Position numbers and translations under genes: made by a program. The notes beneath the pieces are model-generated. The model saw only the letters and a list, made by a program, of their open reading frames with translations. It ran no database searches and was not told where the DNA came from. Shown piece by piece: positions 61,201-64,000 of a stretch of DNA of 64,000 nucleotides (positions within the stretch are counted from its first letter, which is position 1; every line of letters starts with the position of its first letter). This DNA is from Melastoma dodecandrum. Taxonomy: Eukaryota; Streptophyta; Magnoliopsida; Myrtales; Melastomataceae. The stretch is taken from assembly GCA_029817715.1 (NCBI GenBank), contig JARUPY010000033.1, forward strand, positions 32,191 to 96,190, given 5' to 3'.

Positions 61201-64000
61201 GAACCCCGCGCACAACTTACGCAAGGTTGTGCATCCTGCATGCTCCGAACCTTGGTGCTTCCGAACTTGCATTTTCCGAAGCCTAAATGATCCCCAAATG
61301 CTTCCCAAACTACTCAAAATTGGAGTTCTACATTTGACATTCGGGTCCCTTTCGTTGCACAAGGAGGAACCCCGCGCACAACTTACGCAAGGTTGTGCAT
61401 CCCGCATGCTCCGAACCTTGGTGCTTCCGAACTTGCATTTTCCGAAGCCTAAATGATCCCCAAATGCTTCCCAAACTATTCAAAATTGGAGTTCTACATT
61501 TGACATTCGGGTCCCTTTCGTTGCACAATGAGGAACCCCCGCGCACAACTTACGCAAGGTTGTGCATCCCGCATGCTCCGAACCTTGGTGCTTCCGAACT
61601 TGCATTTTCCGAAGCCTAAATGATCCCCAAATGCTTCCCAAACTATTCAAAATTGGAGTTCTACATTTGACATTCGGGTCCCTTTCGTTGCACAAGGAGG
61701 AACCCCGCGCACAACTTACGCAAGGTTGTGCATCCCGCATGCTCCGAACCTTGGTGCTTCCGAACTTGCATTTTCCGAAGCCTGGATGATCCCCAAATGC
61801 TTCCCAAACTATTCAAAATTGGAGTTCTACATTTGACATTCGGGTCCCTTTCTTTGGCAAAAGAAGAAACCCCGCGCACAACTTAGGCATGGTTGTTCAT
61901 CCCGCATGCTCCGAACCTTGGTGCTTCCGACCTTGCACTTTCCGAAGCCTAAATGATCCCCAAATGCTTCCCAAACTATTCAAAATTGGAGTTCTACATT
62001 TGACATTCGGGTCCCTTTCGTTGCACAATGAGGAACCCCGCGCACAACTTACGCAAGGTTGTGCATCCCGCATGATCCGAACCTTGGTGCTTCCGAACTT
62101 GCATTTTCCGAAGCCTAAATGATCCCCAAATGCTTCCCAAACTATTCAAAATTGGAGTTCTACATTTGACATTCGGGTCCCTTTCGTTGCACAATGAGGA
62201 ACCCCGCGCACAACTCACGCAAGGTTGTGCATCCCGCATGCTCCGTACCTTGGTGCTTCCGAACTTGCATTTTCCGAAGCCTAAATGATCCCCAAATGCT
62301 TCCCAAACTATTCAAAATTGGAGTTCTACATTTGACATTCGGGTCCCTTTCGTTGCACAATGAGGAACCCCGCGCACAACTTACGCATGGTTGTGCATCC
62401 CGCATGCTCCGAACCTTGGTGCTTCCGAACTTGCATTTTCCGAAGCCTAAATGATCCCCAAATGCTTCCCAAACTATTCAAAATTGGAGTTCTACATTTG
62501 ACATTCGGGTCCCTTTCGTTGCACAATGAGGAACCCCGCGCACAACTTACGCATGGTTGTGCATCCCGCATGCTCCGAACCTTGGTGCTTCCGAACTTGC
62601 ATTTTCCGAAGCCTAAATGATCCCCAAATGCTTCCCAAACTATTCAAAATTGGAGTTCTACATTTGACAATCGGGTCCCTTTCGTTGCACAATGAGGAAC
62701 CCCGCGCACAACTTACGCAAGGTTGTGCATCCCGCATGCTCCGAACCTTGGTGCTTCCGAACTTGCATTTTCCGAAGCCTAAATGATCCCCAAATGCTTC
62801 CCAAACTATTCAAAATTGGAGTTCTACATTTGACATTCGGGTCCCTTTCGTTGCACAATGAGGAACCCCGCGCACAACTTACGCATGGTTGTGCATCCCG
62901 CATGCTCCGAACCTTGGTGCTTCCGAACTTGCATTTTCCGAAGCCTAAATGATCCCCAAATGCTTCCCAAACTATTCAAAATTGGAGTTCTACATTTGAC
63001 ATTCGGGTCCCTTTCGTTGCACAAGGAGGAACCCCGCGCACAACTTACGCATGGTTGTGCATCCCGCATGCTCCGAACCTTGGTGCTTCCGAACTTGCAT
63101 TTTCCGAAGCCTAAATGATCCCCAAATGCTTCCCAAACTATTCAAAATTAGAGTTCTACATTTGACATTCGGGTCCCTTTCGTTTGCACAAGGAGGAACC
63201 CCGCGCACAACTTACGCAAGGTTGTGCATCCCGCATGCTCCGAAACGTTGTTGCTTCCGAACTTGCATTTTCCGAAGCCTAAATGATCCCCAAATGCTTC
63301 CCAAACTATTCAAAATTGGAGTTCTACATTTGACATTCGGGTCCCTTTCGTTGTACAATGAGGAACCCCGCGCACAACTTACGCATGGTTGTGCATCCCG
63401 CATGCTCCGAACCTTGGTGCTTCCGAACTTGCATTTTCCGAAGCCTAAATGATCCCCAAATGCTTCCCAAACTATTCAAAATTGGAGTTCTACATTTGAC
63501 ATTCGGGTCCCTTTCGTTGCACAATGAAGAACCCCGCGCACAACTTACGCCTGGTTGTGCATCCGCATGCCTCCGAACCTTGGTGCTTCCGAACTTGCAT
63601 TTTCCGAAGCCTAAATGATCCCCAAATGCTTCCCAAACTATTCAAAATTGGAGTTCTACATTTGACATTCGGGGTCCCTTTCGTTGCACAATGAGGAACC
63701 CCGCGCACAACTTACGCAAGGTTGTGCATCCCGCATGCTCCGAACCTTGGTGCTTCCGAACTTGCATTTTCCGATGCCTAAATGATCCCCAAATGTTTCC
63801 CAAATTATTCAAAATTGGAGTTCTACATTTGATATTCGGGTCCCTTTCGTTGCACAAGGAGGAACCCCGCGCACAACTTACGCAAGGTTGTGCATCCCGC
63901 ATGCTCCGAACCTTGGTGCTTCCGAACTTGCATTTTCCGAAGCCTAAATGATCCCCAAATGCTTCCCAAACTATTCAAAATTGGAGTTCTACATTTGACA
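58281..64000 (+). repeat. Block 6: clean 166-bp monomers to the right edge
   Basis: About 34 units of the block 3/4 types return at once after the noisy segment. AATGAGG occurs with either ACGCAAGG or ACGCATGG, and CCGAACCTTGG is usual. Small local variants include a diverged group at about 58,980-59,460 (CCCATCTATTC, TTTCCTTGCAC, GGGCACAACGTACG, TTTCTTTTGCAC), AATGAGGAACCCCCGCGC near 61,527, and TTTCTTTGGCAAAAGAAG near 61,850. The last unit is cut by the window end inside TACATTTGACA. Confidence 0.9.

Larger units (their letters stand above)
1..64000 (+). repeat. Tandem satellite DNA array, 166/167-bp monomer, head to tail
   Basis: Every stretch of the window is a copy of one unit. Landmarks in order are AAATGATC(C/T)CC, CCCAAACTATTCAAAATTGG, TACATTTGACATTCGGGTCC, TTTCGTT(T)GCACAA, GGAACCCCGCGCACAAC, GGTTGTGCATCCCGCATGC and CCGAAC(C/G)TTGG, ending TTGCATTTTCCGAAGCCT. 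All copies run in the same direction and I see no inverted monomer. A hand count of the 166-bp consensus gives 40 A, 49 C, 31 G and 46 T (48% G+C). Neither window edge reaches unique DNA, so the array extends beyond both ends. Known: eukaryotic centromeric and heterochromatic satellites often have units near 150-180 bp. Inferred: this is such a block. I do not recognise the family and cannot name the species. Confidence 0.97.

Noticed and set aside
1..64000. Hundreds of overlapping open reading frames of 60-190 codons on both strands
   Set aside because: They are translations of the same satellite unit repeated every 165-167 bp in several frames. They overlap each other on both strands, have no independent sequence, and differ only where the unit differs.
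1..64000. CRISPR array
   Set aside because: Units are about 166 bp and contiguous, with no short conserved repeats alternating with unique spacers and no cas genes.
1..64000. Telomere repeats, rRNA, tRNA or unique flanking DNA
   Set aside because: I looked for telomere-like TTTAGGG or TTAGGG runs and for any stretch outside the satellite. Apart from the two aberrant cores, nothing lies outside the monomer pattern.

Overview
The whole 64 kb window is one uninterrupted head-to-tail tandem array of a single satellite DNA family. I estimate about 384 monomers (64,000 divided by about 166.5), all in the same orientation. The basic unit is 166 or 167 bp. It runs from AAATGATC through TTTGACATTCGG, CCGCGCACAAC and CCCGCATGC to TTTTCCGAAGCCT. 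I find no gene, RNA gene, transposon, telomere repeat or unique flanking sequence. The many short open frames are monomer translations repeated every 165-167 bp and should not be annotated as proteins.

A mono-family array tens of kilobases long, with a unit close to nucleosome-plus-linker length, is typical of a eukaryotic centromeric, pericentromeric or subtelomeric block. Plants are my first guess, since 150-180 bp satellites are very common there, but I do not recognise the family. Nothing in the window fixes the species, and centromere identity cannot be read from sequence alone.

Layout. Block 1 (1 to about 16.1 kb) has 167-bp units carrying CTCATGCAAGG and CCGTACCTTGATG, in several sub-variants with local dimer or trimer order. 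Block 2 (about 16.1-25.77 kb) has 167-bp units carrying CTTACGCAAGG and CCGAACCTTGG. It is very homogeneous, including 15 consecutive monomers that look identical. Block 3 (about 25.77-31.9 kb) switches to 166-bp units (TTCGTTGCACAATGAGG, one T fewer), still with ACGCAAGG. Block 4 (about 31.9-55.2 kb) is a mosaic of 166-bp sub-variants in which ACGCATGG is common. It also holds scattered 165-bp units, 15- or 16-bp deletions, and three aberrant monomers at 37.3, 38.4 and 39.5 kb. Block 5 (about 55.2-58.28 kb) has units inflated to about 176 bp by scattered small insertions, most simply explained as unpolished sequence. Block 6 (58.28-64 kb) returns to clean 166-bp units.

There are no genes to work together. 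What the window records is satellite evolution: unequal exchange (rare variants recurring at exact multiples of the monomer length), local homogenisation, short-patch exchange between variant sites, and slippage at internal micro-repeats. The most unusual items are the two related aberrant monomers at 37.3 and 38.4 kb, the insertion-rich 3-kb stretch, and the recurrent 15-bp deletion.
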